A stretch of 64,000 bases of DNA from Bradyrhizobium sp. CSA112. GTDB taxonomy: Bacteria; Pseudomonadota; Alphaproteobacteria; Rhizobiales; Xanthobacteraceae. The position numbers and the translations under genes are program-made. Where the stretch lies: positions 91,063 to 155,062 of the forward strand of contig NZ_JAACFS010000017.1 in assembly GCF_029051645.1 (NCBI RefSeq). Reading direction: 5' to 3'. The notes under the pieces were generated by a model that saw nothing but the letters and a program-made list of their open reading frames with translations, did no database searches and was not told the DNA's origin. Of the stretch, positions 7,931-16,051 are shown one piece after another (position 1 is the first letter of the stretch; each line of letters starts with the position of its first letter).

Positions 7931-9115
7931 TCAGAGCTTTCGTGCGCGGCAAAGCAGCGGGGCGTAGGCAAGCGCGAAGCCAATAAAGGCCCCTGCCCAC
8001 GCAGTTCCGGAGAGCATCAGCAGCGGGATCGAATGGATCGGATCGAGAGCAGCGCATACGCGCGTTATTGCTGCGACGACGATCGATACGTAGATGAGTT
8101 GGGTGATTACGGACGCCGAAAGAGCTTGCCCCGTGTGACCGAGCGAGGCGCGCGTCATCACGGCGATCGTCATCGAACCGATCGCGCCGCCGGTCCAGGC
8201 GTGTACGCCCGCTCCGGATACGATGAGATCAAGAGCTGACAGCGCCGACAGAATGAAACCGACCGGCACAAACGCGTAGGCAACATGGAGGATCAGGACG
8301 AGCCGGTCCGACACCGTGCGATGGCCGGTCCAGCGGGCCAGCCGGACGAGGTGGAGCAATCCGGCGACGCCGAGGGCGCCTGCGACCGCGCGTCCGGAAG
8401 GAGCCACCACCCACGCGACCATGGCACAGACACCGACAACCAACGTGATCGCGTCGAAACGCGCGAAAGGAACGGGCAGCCGCCCGGGTTCGCGACGCGC
8501 GAGCCAGTTGCGCGTAAAGCTTGGAACGATCCGTCCACCGATGACGCAGACCAAGGTGACAACGAGCGCAACGCCGGCTCGCGCGGAATAATCTGCCAGG
8601 CCGTAGTAGTGACCTTCGACATGAAACGCGATGTTGGCGACCGCGAGCAGTGAGACGATGCCGACCACCTTCAGATTGTTCCACTTGCGTCCGGCGACGA
8701 TCTCACGGGCCGCAGCAGCCGCGAGAAGCAGCAGAAAAGCCGCATCGACCGCAAGCGTGACTTGCCACCCCAGAAATTCGGAGAACGTCGTCGCCAATCT
8801 ACCTGCGAGCCAGGTCGCGAACAGGATCGCCAGCGGACCGCCCTGGATGGGAAGGCGGCCCGTCCAATTCGGAACGGCCGTCAGAAGAAACCCTGCGATC
8901 ACCGCGCCCACATATCCGAACAGCATCTCATGCACATGCCAGTCACGCGGGGCCATCGCCGTCGGAATCCGAACGTCGCCAGAAAACGCCGCGAGCCACA
9001 GCGGAACCATCGCGCCGGCGTAGATCGCGCCGAAGAGGAAGAACGGCCGGAAGCCGTGCGAGAACAGCGCTGGTCCCCGATAGGCTCTCAGTTTCTGCAT
9101 CGTCGCCATGGACAT
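7931..9115 (-). CDS. nnrS: NnrS-family heme/copper membrane protein
   Basis: 394 residues, about twelve membrane spans. The opening ALFSHGFRPFFLFGAIYAG and the stretch DWHVHEMLFGYVGAVIAGFLLTAVPNWTGR are the NnrS signature, with the conserved His residues. NnrS proteins protect cells against NO stress and are controlled by NnrR in denitrifiers. AGGAAAT precedes the start. An FNR/NnrR-type box at 9166 is centred 57 bp before the ATG, right for activation at -41.5. It heads an operon of four genes. Confidence 0.92.
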   Translation of the reverse strand: MSMATMQKLRAYRGPALFSHGFRPFFLFGAIYAGAMVPLWLAAFSGDVRIPTAMAPRDWHVHEMLFGYVGAVIAGFLLTAVPNWTGRLPIQGGPLAILFATWLAGRLATTFSEFLGWQVTLAVDAAFLLLLAAAAAREIVAGRKWNNLKVVGIVSLLAVANIAFHVEGHYYGLADYSARAGVALVVTLVCVIGGRIVPSFTRNWLARREPGRLPVPFARFDAITLVVGVCAMVAWVVAPSGRAVAGALGVAGLLHLVRLARWTGHRTVSDRLVLILHVAYAFVPVGFILSALSALDLIVSGAGVHAWTGGAIGSMTIAVMTRASLGHTGQALSASVITQLIYVSIVVAAITRVCAALDPIHSIPLLMLSGTAWAGAFIGFALAYAPLLCRARKL

Positions 9116-9165
9116 ATTTCCTGTTCTGTGGACTGCGATCGTAGACGGGCACTACCGGCGGCTCT

Positions 9166-9179
9166 TTGTCCGAGCACAA
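9166..9179. promoter_or_regulatory. FNR/NnrR-type box for nnrS
   Basis: TTGTCCGAGCACAA is an imperfect palindrome with outer TTGT/ACAA. A -41.5 placement predicts a minus-strand start near 9131, 16 nt before the nnrS ATG. Confidence 0.55.
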
Positions 9180-9204
9180 ATTGCAATACCCTTCGCCTAG
9201 GTGT

Positions 9205-9218
9205 TTGATCCTCGACAA
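9205..9218. promoter_or_regulatory. FNR/NnrR-type box for the small Cys-rich gene
   Basis: TTGATCCTCGACAA keeps a perfect left half and CAA on the right. A -41.5 placement predicts a plus-strand start near 9253, 20 nt before the ATG at 9273. Together with 9166 it gives the divergent pair one box each. Confidence 0.5.
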
Positions 9219-9272
9219 AGATCGCCTCGCTCAAGATCCGCATTCTCAAATCCCTCATCAATGGAGAATGCC

Positions 9273-9458
9273 ATGCGGATATTCGAGAGATTTCGGGGGC
9301 GGGACCGGGGCGAAAGCAACGTCGAACGGAAGCTTCTCGAGACCATCACCGGCGATCTTATCCGCCGCATTGAGGATGCAACCCAAATCACGGTCTTGCC
9401 CGAGAGCAAGTCGACGTGCTGTTCCTGCTGCTCGAACGACGAGAAGGCGCCTCGGTAA
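9273..9458 (+). CDS. 61-residue protein with C-terminal CCSCC cluster
   Basis: Starts MRIFERFRGRDRGESN with GGAGA 5 nt upstream. Residues 15-45 form a likely amphipathic helix and strand (NVERKLLETITGDLI). The tail has Cys 49, 50, 52 and 53 in STCCSCCSND, a possible metal or Fe-S binding or redox cluster. It has no signal peptide, so it is probably cytoplasmic. It is transcribed away from nnrS and has its own FNR-type box. I do not recognise the family. An in-frame ATG at 9261 is less well placed relative to the ribosome site. Confidence 0.6.
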   Translation: MRIFERFRGRDRGESNVERKLLETITGDLIRRIEDATQITVLPESKSTCCSCCSNDEKAPR

Positions 9459-9700
9459 TTGAGCCAGATCAATGCGGCCCCGTGGCTTGCGGTGGCAGAA
9501 GATGCAGCTCTGCTCCGCGCGACGGCTGGCTTCCGATAGCGCTTGCCCCCGACGATTGCGAGCTCGGCGACGTCCGCGTAGTCGGGATCGATGCCTTGGC
9601 TTCCCGTGCCGACGCAAATCGGGCGTCTGGTAGAACGTCTGGACGAACGAAGCAGTGCTCGTCCATCCGACTCACTGGAGAGGCTGGCGCTAGGGGCCTG

Positions 9701-10105
9701 TCATTTCGACGCGATCTTGCCGACCTGCCGCACGGCCTTAGCCTGATCGACTTTAGCAGGTGCACCGACCATCACGACCATGCATATGCCATAGTGAGGA
9801 AGGCACTTCACGCCATAGACGCCTTCCCGCTCGAACTTAACGGCAATGTCCTGGCCGTGCTTGCCGACGAAGGGCGTCGCACCGTCCGGAAGCATGCCCC
9901 TGATGTACTCGGCATCGTGGCCTCTGTCCGGGGACCGGAACTTCACGGTATCGCCGGGTGCGATCTTCACGAAGGCAGGTTCGAACGCCATCGTTCCGCC
10001 ATCGATTCCCTTGTTGAGGAGCTTAACTTCAACCTCCGCTGCCCGAGCGCTCCCGGTTAGGATCAAAACCACCGCGGCTGCGGCCATCATGGCCATCTTT
10101 GTCAT
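9701..10105 (-). CDS. Second pseudoazurin
   Basis: 134 residues with a signal peptide (cleavage after SARA, residue 22). Copper ligands H63, C101, H104 and M109 are present. The ligand loop reads CLPHYGICM, so an extra Cys 108 sits directly before the axial Met, which is unusual; the other copy in the window has Gly there. The protein ends at the C-terminal helix without the longer tail of the first copy. It is divergent from nnrR with a shared FNR-type box at 10178. Likely a periplasmic electron donor in nitrite/NO metabolism. Confidence 0.9.
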   Translation of the reverse strand: MTKMAMMAAAAVVLILTGSARAAEVEVKLLNKGIDGGTMAFEPAFVKIAPGDTVKFRSPDRGHDAEYIRGMLPDGATPFVGKHGQDIAVKFEREGVYGVKCLPHYGICMVVMVGAPAKVDQAKAVRQVGKIASK

Positions 10106-10177
10106 GCTTCCCGTTTCCTTGCGCCCGGTGTCTGCCAGGTTCCCATGCAACAGGTAACCCATCGCGCGCGTTGGAGA

Positions 10178-10191
10178 TTGCGCCAGCTCAA
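10178..10191. promoter_or_regulatory. FNR/NnrR-type box between pseudoazurin and nnrR
   Basis: TTGCGCCAGCTCAA fits TTG-N8-CAA with one perfect half. It lies 80 bp from the pseudoazurin ATG and 102 bp from the nnrR ATG and could serve either gene. Confidence 0.4.
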
Positions 10192-10285
10192 GTTCCGCTC
10201 GGAATCCTGGGTTAAGAGCTGGCAAGCCGTTGAGGCTTGCGTCGACCACGGATACTCTCCGGGGCGCGTTGGAACGAGGATATCA

Positions 10286-11008
10286 ATGGCCGCAGTCGAC
10301 CGATCGCTGGTCGCCAACCTTCCTATGTTCGCGGGGCTTTCTCCCGCCGAGCAAGACGAGCTGCTGCGCGAAGCCCGTTCGATTAGATACCCCAAAGGAA
10401 CCGCTGTCTTCGACCAGGGAAAGGAAGCAGATCGCTTCTTCATCCTGCTTCACGGACATCTTCGCGTTGAGAAGACCACGCCTCAAGGGCAGCAGACCGT
10501 GGTCCGCTACGTCTCGGCGGGCGAACTCTTCGGGGTCGCACAGGCCATGAACCTAACGCACTATCCGGCCACGGCTGTCGCCGCCGTGGACAGCATCGCG
10601 CTCGCCTGGCCATCGTCTTCATGGCACCGCCTGATCGTCAAATACCCAAGCCTCGCAAGTAGCGCGCTCCAGACTGTGGGAAGTCGCCTTCAGGATACGC
10701 AGGCCCGCGTCATGGAAATGTCGAATGAACAAGTTGAGCAACGTGTCGCGCATGCGCTGCTCCGTCTTGCCAAGCAGGCAGGACGGAAAGTGGACGCCGG
10801 GGTCGAGATCGACTTTCCTATCAGCCGACAGGATGTCGCCGAGATGACTGGAACGACTTTGCATACCGTCAGCCGGATTCTCAGTGCGTGGGAGAGCCAG
10901 GGACTGGTCGAGGGCGGAAGGCAGCGCATCGTTCTGCGCGACGCGCACCGGCTGCACGGCCTCGCTGAGGGCCAGGAAGCTATCCAGATACGTAAGCGCG
11001 ACCCCTAG
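10286..11008 (+). CDS. nnrR: NnrR-type Crp/Fnr nitric-oxide-responsive regulator
   Basis: 240 residues from the ATG at 10286 (GAGGA upstream). An N-terminal cNMP-like barrel (MFAGLSPAEQDELL, YPKGTAVFDQGKEADRFF) is followed by the HTH ISRQDVAEMTGTTLHTVSRI, the hallmark of the NnrR/Dnr group. It lacks an FNR Cys cluster. NnrR activates nirK, nor and nnrS genes in the presence of NO by binding TTG-N8-CAA boxes. The linked pseudoazurin and nnrS make this assignment consistent. The longer frame upstream lacks a good start. Confidence 0.85.
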   Translation: MAAVDRSLVANLPMFAGLSPAEQDELLREARSIRYPKGTAVFDQGKEADRFFILLHGHLRVEKTTPQGQQTVVRYVSAGELFGVAQAMNLTHYPATAVAAVDSIALAWPSSSWHRLIVKYPSLASSALQTVGSRLQDTQARVMEMSNEQVEQRVAHALLRLAKQAGRKVDAGVEIDFPISRQDVAEMTGTTLHTVSRILSAWESQGLVEGGRQRIVLRDAHRLHGLAEGQEAIQIRKRDP

Positions 11009-11214
11009 GCGGGCACTTCAATGGCTCCCAGAACCTGCGGCAGGAACACGTCGACGTCGTGTTCCTCGCGAGCCTCGTCGATCGAGTGGAAGACGGCGAG
11101 CGGGCAGCCGATGCATCGCATCCTAAAGTCCAGAAAGATGTAGATCGTGGACGGCCATCGACGCATCACCTCGTCGACGGTCATTTCAGCGGTAAGCACT
11201 GCATTCATTCGCAT
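11005..11214 (-). CDS. DUF1858-domain small protein
   Basis: About 69 residues (MRMNAVLTAEMTVDEVM...). The core MTVDEVMRRWPSTIYIFLDFRMRCIGCPLAVFHSIDEA matches DUF1858 proteins, whose conserved CxGC motif is kept (CIGC). They often neighbour NO/nitrite genes and ScdA/YtfE-type Fe-S repair proteins; the function is not established. It is convergent with nnrR and overlaps its end by 4 bp. The start is uncertain between 11214 and 11208, and no strong ribosome site is visible. Confidence 0.72.
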   Translation of the reverse strand: MRMNAVLTAEMTVDEVMRRWPSTIYIFLDFRMRCIGCPLAVFHSIDEAREEHDVDVFLPQVLGAIEVPA

Positions 11215-11325
11215 GCAGCAAGCGTAGTCCGATGCGACAAAGCCGCGAGTGCTGTTCCCGTCACTCAGGGAGTATGGGCGACTTTCGCTTGCTTCTTGAA
11301 GCGTTTGAGCAAGTCGTTCCAAGCC

Positions 11326-11496
11326 TTATCGGGGCATCACATCGTCCTGAAGCTTCGCCTTCTCAAGCGTAACGAGATCACCGCAGAACTCGCATGCAAA
11401 TGGCGTTTCGTCGTGAAGCCATGGCATCGCCCTCTTATATTCATGGCCGGAAGCAAGCCGGGGAGGATTGACGTCAGCACCGTCGAAAATTGCCAT
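11326..11496 (-). CDS. Small CxxC protein, function unknown
   Basis: 56 residues from the ATG at 11496, with GGAG 8 nt upstream. The C-terminal half contains FACEFCGDLV, a single CxxC that could bind metal or take part in a thiol reaction. The N-terminal half (ADVNPPRLASGHEYKRAMPWLHDE) has no recognisable motif. It lies upstream of the DUF1858 gene on the same strand with a 111-bp gap. Confidence 0.45.
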   Translation of the reverse strand: MAIFDGADVNPPRLASGHEYKRAMPWLHDETPFACEFCGDLVTLEKAKLQDDVMPR

Positions 11497-11649
11497 GATC
11501 AAACTCCAGGGATTACTGGACTTCGTGCTTGAGGGAAGCGGGCGGCCTACCGCCAGTAACGATTTGGTACGCATGTGAGCCATCTCCTGTGCGGCGGATG
11601 GCCTATTGGTAAATGCAACAAAACAAACTCGGCAATTCCGCTCCATGCC

Positions 11650-11901
11650 TTAGGGACAAGCCCCTACGTAGAGTCCCGGAGGTGCCGTTTCAGGGGCGGA
11701 CGGTCGCTCGTCGCTAATCGCGTCCCAGATAGGGGAGGAAAAGCTGTCCTCGACATGGGGCTTGACCAGTACATAGCGGATGACCGGACGGCTGCTGCTT
11801 TGGGCCAGAATGGACCCGTCGCGGTGGCCGGTGATGAAGATGATCGACGGCAACCCAAATTGAGCCCGTACTGATCTCCGCAGCGACTCCGCTTGAATCA
11901 A
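11650..11901 (-). pseudogene. Response-regulator receiver remnant
   Basis: The minus-strand reading contains GLPSIIFITGHRDG and VIRYVLVKPH, the beta4 and beta5 strands of a FixJ-type receiver with its conserved Thr and Lys. The N-terminal half with the acidic pocket and phosphoacceptor Asp is missing: a stop lies only 4 nt upstream of the only possible start, a TTG. The rest after ISDERPSA is unlike any receiver. I read it as a decayed fragment. Confidence 0.5.
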
Positions 11902-12354
11902 ACGTCATGGTCGTATCGTGATTGTAGCAATGGTTTGAATAAGCCCAGGACGGCCGCGCCCCGTGACCAACGTCCCATCCCGTACTGGTGGGATCAGTTC
12001 GATCCCAGCGAACAGCTTCGCTGCCTATTCCCCGGAGCCGAAAAGCCCGTACCCCTTATAGCATTACAGCAGCGGGTCGCTCAAAAGGGCGCAGTGAGGA
12101 CAGTTCAAGGCGTTAGTCCGCCCGCCCGCCGTGGAAGAAAATCTAAGCCCGTCCCGGCGGTTAGACCGGAACGGTGAGTGAGTTATAACGAAAGTGGTTG
12201 CGGGGAGACGCAACACCCGATTCTTGCGATTGATAGAACAAGTCGTTCCGCGATTAGTAGCATAAATGATCACAGGTGAGTTCTAAGTGGCGCGCCACTC
12301 AGAATCGACCGACTGAAGCGGCGATATCCTGACAGGAAGCATGGCGGTAACCTC
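11902..12354. other. Region of gene debris
   Basis: No intact gene. On the plus strand, about 11960-12055, one frame reads PVTN...ANSFAAYSPEPK, which resembles the middle of a SRAP (YedK-type) peptidase, but it is interrupted at once. The rest up to the transporter remnant holds no frame I can support. Confidence 0.3.
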
Positions 12355-12735
12355 TCAGCCCCGTGGGCTCCCGCTTTCGGGTTTTCGCAGATAGCTGAAC
12401 CAGTAGGTGATACCGACCACCACACACCCGATCATATTGCCGATCGTCACCCACACGAGATTCATGAGTGCGCCGAACACGGTCAGGTGCGGGAAGGCGG
12501 ATGGGATCTTTCCAATCAGGCCCCAGAACATGGTCGCCGCCCAAAATTTTGTCAGCAGCGCGAAGGTGAGCAAATACATGTTGGCAATTGAATGCTCAAA
12601 TCCCGCGGCCGAGAACGCCGCGATCGGGAGGACGATCGCTAGGATCTTGTCGGTCGTCGTGCGCGCGCTGTAGCAGAGCCAATTGGCCAGCCCCTGAATA
12701 AGTCCAGGCGCACATCGCGCTGCCCATCGGGCAGG
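12355..12735 (-). pseudogene. Formate/nitrite transporter (FNT family), C-terminal fragment
   Basis: The reading LANWLCYSARTTTDKILAI, AGFEHSIANMYLLTFALL and GNMIGCVVVGITYWFSYLRK corresponds to the last three membrane segments of FocA/NirC channels. The FEHSIANMY motif is diagnostic. The first half of the channel is missing and the sequence before LANWL is unrelated, so the fragment cannot form a channel. It suggests a nitrite transporter once belonged to this NO/nitrite locus. Confidence 0.75.
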
Positions 12736-12820
12736 ATTGTGTGAGGGGTCATTGCGTGGCGGCTTCGGTGGAGCCACGTTACTGTACCTCCTCCATACCA
12801 AGCTGCCGGCGTTCGGCTTA

Positions 12821-12834
12821 TTGATCTGGCGCAA
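12821..12834. promoter_or_regulatory. Near-consensus FNR/FixK box
   Basis: TTGATCTGGCGCAA has a perfect left half and CAA on the right. Its centre is 64 bp before the ATG of the His-rich gene at 12892, giving a 23-nt leader for a -41.5 site. Confidence 0.45.
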
Positions 12835-12891
12835 CGTGGGACTGAACCAATCTGATCTTATGCGGCTGCTTCCTCAACCCGGAGAACAGAC

Positions 12892-13128
12892 ATGACGACC
12901 CGCACTCTGCTAATTGCTGCGACGGCCCTTTCGCTGATCGCCATGCCAGCGATGGCCCAGACCACCAAGACCGACGGTGGCCACCACTATAGCGGCGGAC
13001 CCAAGAGCGAGGTTCCCCACCACATGGGCAAGAGAAAAGTCGGCACGACCACCGGACAAGCAAAGCCCAGCGGCAGCCATCACTACAGCGGCGGCCCCCG
13101 GGAGCCCCACCACATAGGACCGAAATAG
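12892..13128 (+). CDS. Secreted His-rich repeat protein (HHYSGGPK family, copy 1)
   Basis: 78 residues with a signal peptide ending AMA|Q near residue 22. The mature part is two copies of one unit: GGHHYSGGPKSEVPHHMGK and GSHHYSGGPREPHHIGPK. Four HH pairs in about 55 residues suggest binding of Cu, Ni or Zn in the periplasm. No catalytic domain is present. CCCGGAGAAC stands before the ATG. A paralogue with the same two-unit plan is at 26804-27058; both have FNR-type boxes upstream. I do not recognise a named family. Confidence 0.7.
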   Translation: MTTRTLLIAATALSLIAMPAMAQTTKTDGGHHYSGGPKSEVPHHMGKRKVGTTTGQAKPSGSHHYSGGPREPHHIGPK

Positions 13129-13414
13129 CAATCGGATGCGATATCAACCCGCGTCGTACATGCCTCGCGGGTTGGTTATCTCATCTCTACCACGATACAC
13201 ACCGGCAGCATACGCCTGCGGCATAGGCTCTGCCGTAACGCGGCGCAAGAACTGGCATGCTCAAACGTGCTGTAATATTCCGTCGAGATTGGCGTCGATA
13301 CTGATGGTACCTTTTCGGAATCGCATCGCCATGAAATATTGCCACGCCATACCGTACTTCGACTTCAAAGCCGACCGCTTCGGGCTCTAGCTGTATCCCG
13401 CTCGACTGCAAAGA
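13129..13414. other. Intergenic, nothing recognised
   Basis: Frames on both strands here show no known motif, no ribosome site and poor codon use. I see no strong repeat or RNA structure. Confidence 0.3.
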
Positions 13415-13639
13415 TTAGCGACGTCTTCTTCGCGGCTCTTTGCGAGGATGGTCAGGAACTTGGAAGGGCATGATTTTCGGCTCGCTGACCAAGCCGGGCA
13501 TCGGAATTTCATAGTACCCACCGCGAGCTTCGCTCGGCCAATAACGCCGATCCGAAATCGTTAAACCTGCCCAAGCCAGAGTTGGCCAGGCTGCAAGTAG
13601 TAGTAGCGCGAACGCCGTACCAATGCTTCGCTTGTTCAC
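13415..13639 (-). CDS. Small secreted protein with ISDRRYWP motif (copy 1)
   Basis: 74 residues from a GTG at 13639 with AGGTG upstream; an in-frame GTG at 13726 would add 29 residues. Signal peptide VNKRSIGTAFALLLLAAWP then LAWA|GLTISDRRYWPSEARGG. The mature part is about 50 residues with a basic tail. A paralogue at 18222-18482 repeats ISDRRYWPxEARG directly after its signal peptide. Function unknown; likely periplasmic. Confidence 0.55.
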   Translation of the reverse strand: MNKRSIGTAFALLLLAAWPTLAWAGLTISDRRYWPSEARGGYYEIPMPGLVSEPKIMPFQVPDHPRKEPRRRRR

Positions 13640-13726
13640 GAGCGTTGCACCTGCAGCGATTTGCAGTGCCTCATGACGCACGCCTGAGCGCTCCGAGTTC
13701 GCGTTCACGTCATCCTTCTCCTTCAC

Positions 13727-14079
13727 TTCCGCTCCGTAAGCACGATGTACGACTGATTACCGCTCCCATCTTGAGTCGCTTTGACGAGCATCACTGAGTG
13801 TGATGTCGCGATTCGCGCGGATCTGCTGTACGGCCAGGCGGATCCCTGGCCGATCTTGGAGCGTAGTCCACAAGGCCCACGAAGTCGTCAGCCTGTCGAC
13901 GCAGCTCGTCTGCGATCATCGGTGGCTGACTTGAAATCGTTGAAACTACCGTCAACCTCACACCGCGGCGGCTTCGTCGAGTCTTTGGGGGTCACATCGG
14001 ATGTGGGTGTAAATAGATCGTCGGCCAAATCCTTATCGGGAGGACGGCTAGTGCCCCGCTGGCGTTGGTCTCGCTTCAC
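13727..14079. other. Intergenic, uncertain
   Basis: A minus-strand frame from a GTG at 14079 to 13888 (63 residues, KRDQRQRGTSRPPDK...) is preceded by an AGG but has no recognisable motif. A plus-strand frame also crosses the region. Neither can be supported. Confidence 0.25.
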
Positions 14080-14268
14080 CTAACCTGAACCCCATTCACT
14101 CGGCATATGAGGAGTCCGCACCGCTGCCGCGTTTGGACGAACAAGCTGCTCCTTCTTGGAGGTTGATGCGCGGTCTTTCTGGTTTGCATGCCCCGCAGCC
14201 ATAGCGAATTGCGTCACCGAGGCAGCTGCCAATGACGAAATTAGAATTCCTAAGAGGAGTTTTTGCAT
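14080..14268 (-). CDS. Small secreted protein, function unknown
   Basis: 62 residues from the ATG at 14268 with GGAGAAG upstream. A clear signal peptide (MQKLLLGILISSLAAASV, cleavage after AMA) leads to a short polar chain (AGHANQKDRASTSKKEQ...TPHMPSEWG). No domain recognised. A near-consensus FNR-type box (14341-14354) is centred 79 bp upstream, so it may belong to the same regulon as the other small secreted proteins here. Confidence 0.5.
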   Translation of the reverse strand: MQKLLLGILISSLAAASVTQFAMAAGHANQKDRASTSKKEQLVRPNAAAVRTPHMPSEWGSG

Positions 14269-14340
14269 TGTTCTTCTCCACGACCTCGCACAAGAAGCAC
14301 TGCGATCACTTAGATCACTTACGGCTTCCAATAATAGACG

Positions 14341-14354
14341 CTGAACTAGGTCAA
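14341..14354. promoter_or_regulatory. Near-consensus FNR/FixK box
   Basis: CTGAACTAGGTCAA differs from TTGA-N6-TCAA at one position. On the minus strand it would start transcription near 14306, 38 nt before the ATG at 14268. Confidence 0.35.
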
Positions 14355-14438
14355 ACATTACGCTGAGCGTGGACTGTGAAGCGTTCATCCGGGCATCACA
14401 TGGCTAGGATCGTTCGAGCTATAAAATTAATGGGGCGA

Positions 14439-14987
14439 TCACGATCGTCTCCTCTCGCACATCGGTCCCGATGTGCTATCGGAGATGCGTCGTGCTTTTG
14501 GGTTCGCTGAGAAGTGGATGGGGTAGCGAGTGCGAGCTCTGTTGGCCGAGGAAGGACCAGACGAACTCGAACTGGTCAACGAAGGCGGGTTGAGCGATTG
14601 ACGCAGATCAAATCGTTCGTATCGAAGTTCTGTGCACGATCGATGGTCGATTTCGAAGGCAGGCGTCCCCGGCGCAATGGCCTTCAGCGAGTACTTGCCG
14701 CCGCGCTTCACCTCCGACCAGAAGCCATTCCCGTCAGCCACGATGAACCCAAGATCTCGTATCTGCGGCAGATCGACCCGAGGCCAGTAAACCTCGTTGA
14801 TGATGCCGTATCCGATCGTGAACCAGAGACGAGCCGGCCCCAGCGAGCTACCTACCGCGTCCTTGGCGCTGCTGGCCCACGTCGGAGAGATTCCTGGTGC
14901 GCCAGGCGCATCCTGCGCTCTGTTGTCCTTCGATTGTTCCGACAGGCAATCGGATAAGTCGACCCGTAACATCTCCGACAGAGTCAT
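14439..14987 (-). pseudogene. Glucoamylase-type (GH15) N-terminal domain remnant
   Basis: After MTLSEMLRVDLSD the reading APGAPGISPTWASSAKDAVG, WFTIGYGIINEVYWPRVDL and RDLGFIVADGNGFWSEVKR matches the N-terminal beta domain of bacterial GH15 glucodextranases. The catalytic (alpha/alpha)6 domain is missing. Near 14590 the plausible reading moves to another frame (FVDQFEFVWSFLGQ...) and soon stops. A broken fragment of an enzyme normally near 800 residues. Confidence 0.65.
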
Positions 14988-15043
14988 GATCTTTCCATCT
15001 TCACTGCGGCTACATGGCGGGCGTTCGGATTTAGGGTGGATCT

Positions 15044-15646
15044 TTACCGCAGGTCGCCACATCGACAGTCGAAGAAACTCTCCTCTACGCAATCCGTGCA
15101 GGCGCCTTCGAGCCGCTCCTTCAAAGCCTGGCGCGCACGATGGAGGCGCACGGTAAGGTTATTCACGGTCAAGCCGAGTTCGGCTGCAACCGTCTCCCTC
15201 GGCTCACCGCCCAGATCGATCCTCCTGATAGCCTCGGCGTGTTCCGCCTTCAGCAAGGGTAGGTGAGCATAAATACATTCGCACGCCGCCCCGTCCAATT
15301 CGCTGCCTTGATTGGCGGCGAGTCGATCGTACAGCTCGACTGCAAACGCGACTTCCCTCGCCCTTTTCTTCGAGGTCTGCCGATGGAAGTCAGCTATGGT
15401 CGTTGCAAGAACTCGACTAAGCCATCCGCGCACCGAATCCGCATCGCGAATGGTGGCCGAGCGTTCCAATGCCCGCAAGACGAACGCTTGCAGTACCTCC
15501 TCCGCTTCGGTCGGTGCGCTAAAGTGCTTCTGCAGATAGTTCCGGAGCCGATCGTAGCCATCGACCAGGGCGGCTCGCACCGCTCGTTCCGAGGCCGTTG
15601 GTGAAACGGTCGTCGAAACCAGCTCTTTGTCCTGCGCCAATGCCAT
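15044..15646 (-). CDS. ECF-type sigma factor with Cys-rich C-terminus
   Basis: 200 residues from the ATG at 15646 (GGAG upstream). Region 2 (YDRLRNYLQKHFSAPTEAEE, GWLSRVLATTIADFHR) and region 4 (AIRRIDLGGEPRETVAAELG, TVRLHRARQALK) of sigma-70 are visible. The tail GACTDCVEESFFDCRCGD carries four Cys and could bind metal or respond to thiol stress. It stands before copper-handling genes on the same strand (CusF-like, cupredoxin, multicopper oxidase), so copper-responsive control is likely. No anti-sigma gene is adjacent. Confidence 0.82.
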   Translation of the reverse strand: MALAQDKELVSTTVSPTASERAVRAALVDGYDRLRNYLQKHFSAPTEAEEVLQAFVLRALERSATIRDADSVRGWLSRVLATTIADFHRQTSKKRAREVAFAVELYDRLAANQGSELDGAACECIYAHLPLLKAEHAEAIRRIDLGGEPRETVAAELGLTVNNLTVRLHRARQALKERLEGACTDCVEESFFDCRCGDLR

Positions 15647-15719
15647 GGTAATTGCTCCGGCTCGATATTCGGCATGACCGGCTTGGCGATACCTGAGCGG
15701 CATCGCCAAGCCCGCCTGC

Positions 15720-16026
15720 CTACTTGGCCTTCTGAAGTTTCGTGACTGTGAGGCCGCCTGTCTGGCGTTCGACCTCGAACTGAACCTTATCGCCGGCCTT
15801 CACCTGCTTCAGCACGGCGGGATCGGCGACCCGAAACACCATGGTCATTTCCTCCTCATCCATGTTCAGATTCTTGATTGGTCCGTGCTTCAGCGTGATC
15901 TTGCCGGCTGCTTCGTCGATCTTCTTCACCTCGCCCGCGACGAGATTCGCTTGCGCGAGGGCGACTACTGGAGCAATTGCGGATAACTGCGGCGAGCAGC
16001 ATGACGCGCAGGTTGGACTTCGTCAT
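15720..16026 (-). pseudogene. CusF-like periplasmic copper-binding protein, frameshifted
   Basis: The mature domain (KKIDEAAGKITLKHGPIKNL, MDEEEMTMVFRVAD) has the CusF fold residues: a His in KHGP, and Met and Trp/Phe positions for Cu(I). The signal peptide MTKSNLRVMLLAAVI has a good ribosome site (AAGGAAG) at its ATG 16026 but is in a different frame from IAPVVALAQANLVAGEV. One extra C at about 15981 separates them. Without it the product would be a normal 100-residue secreted chaperone. A GTG at 15929 could still make the domain without export. Confidence 0.75.
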
Positions 16027-16051
16027 CTCAGACTTCCTTCTTCAAAACGGC

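Noticed and set aside
11960..12055. SRAP gene near 12 kb
   Set aside because: Only about 30 residues resemble the family and no start or active-site Cys is present; kept as debris, not as a gene.
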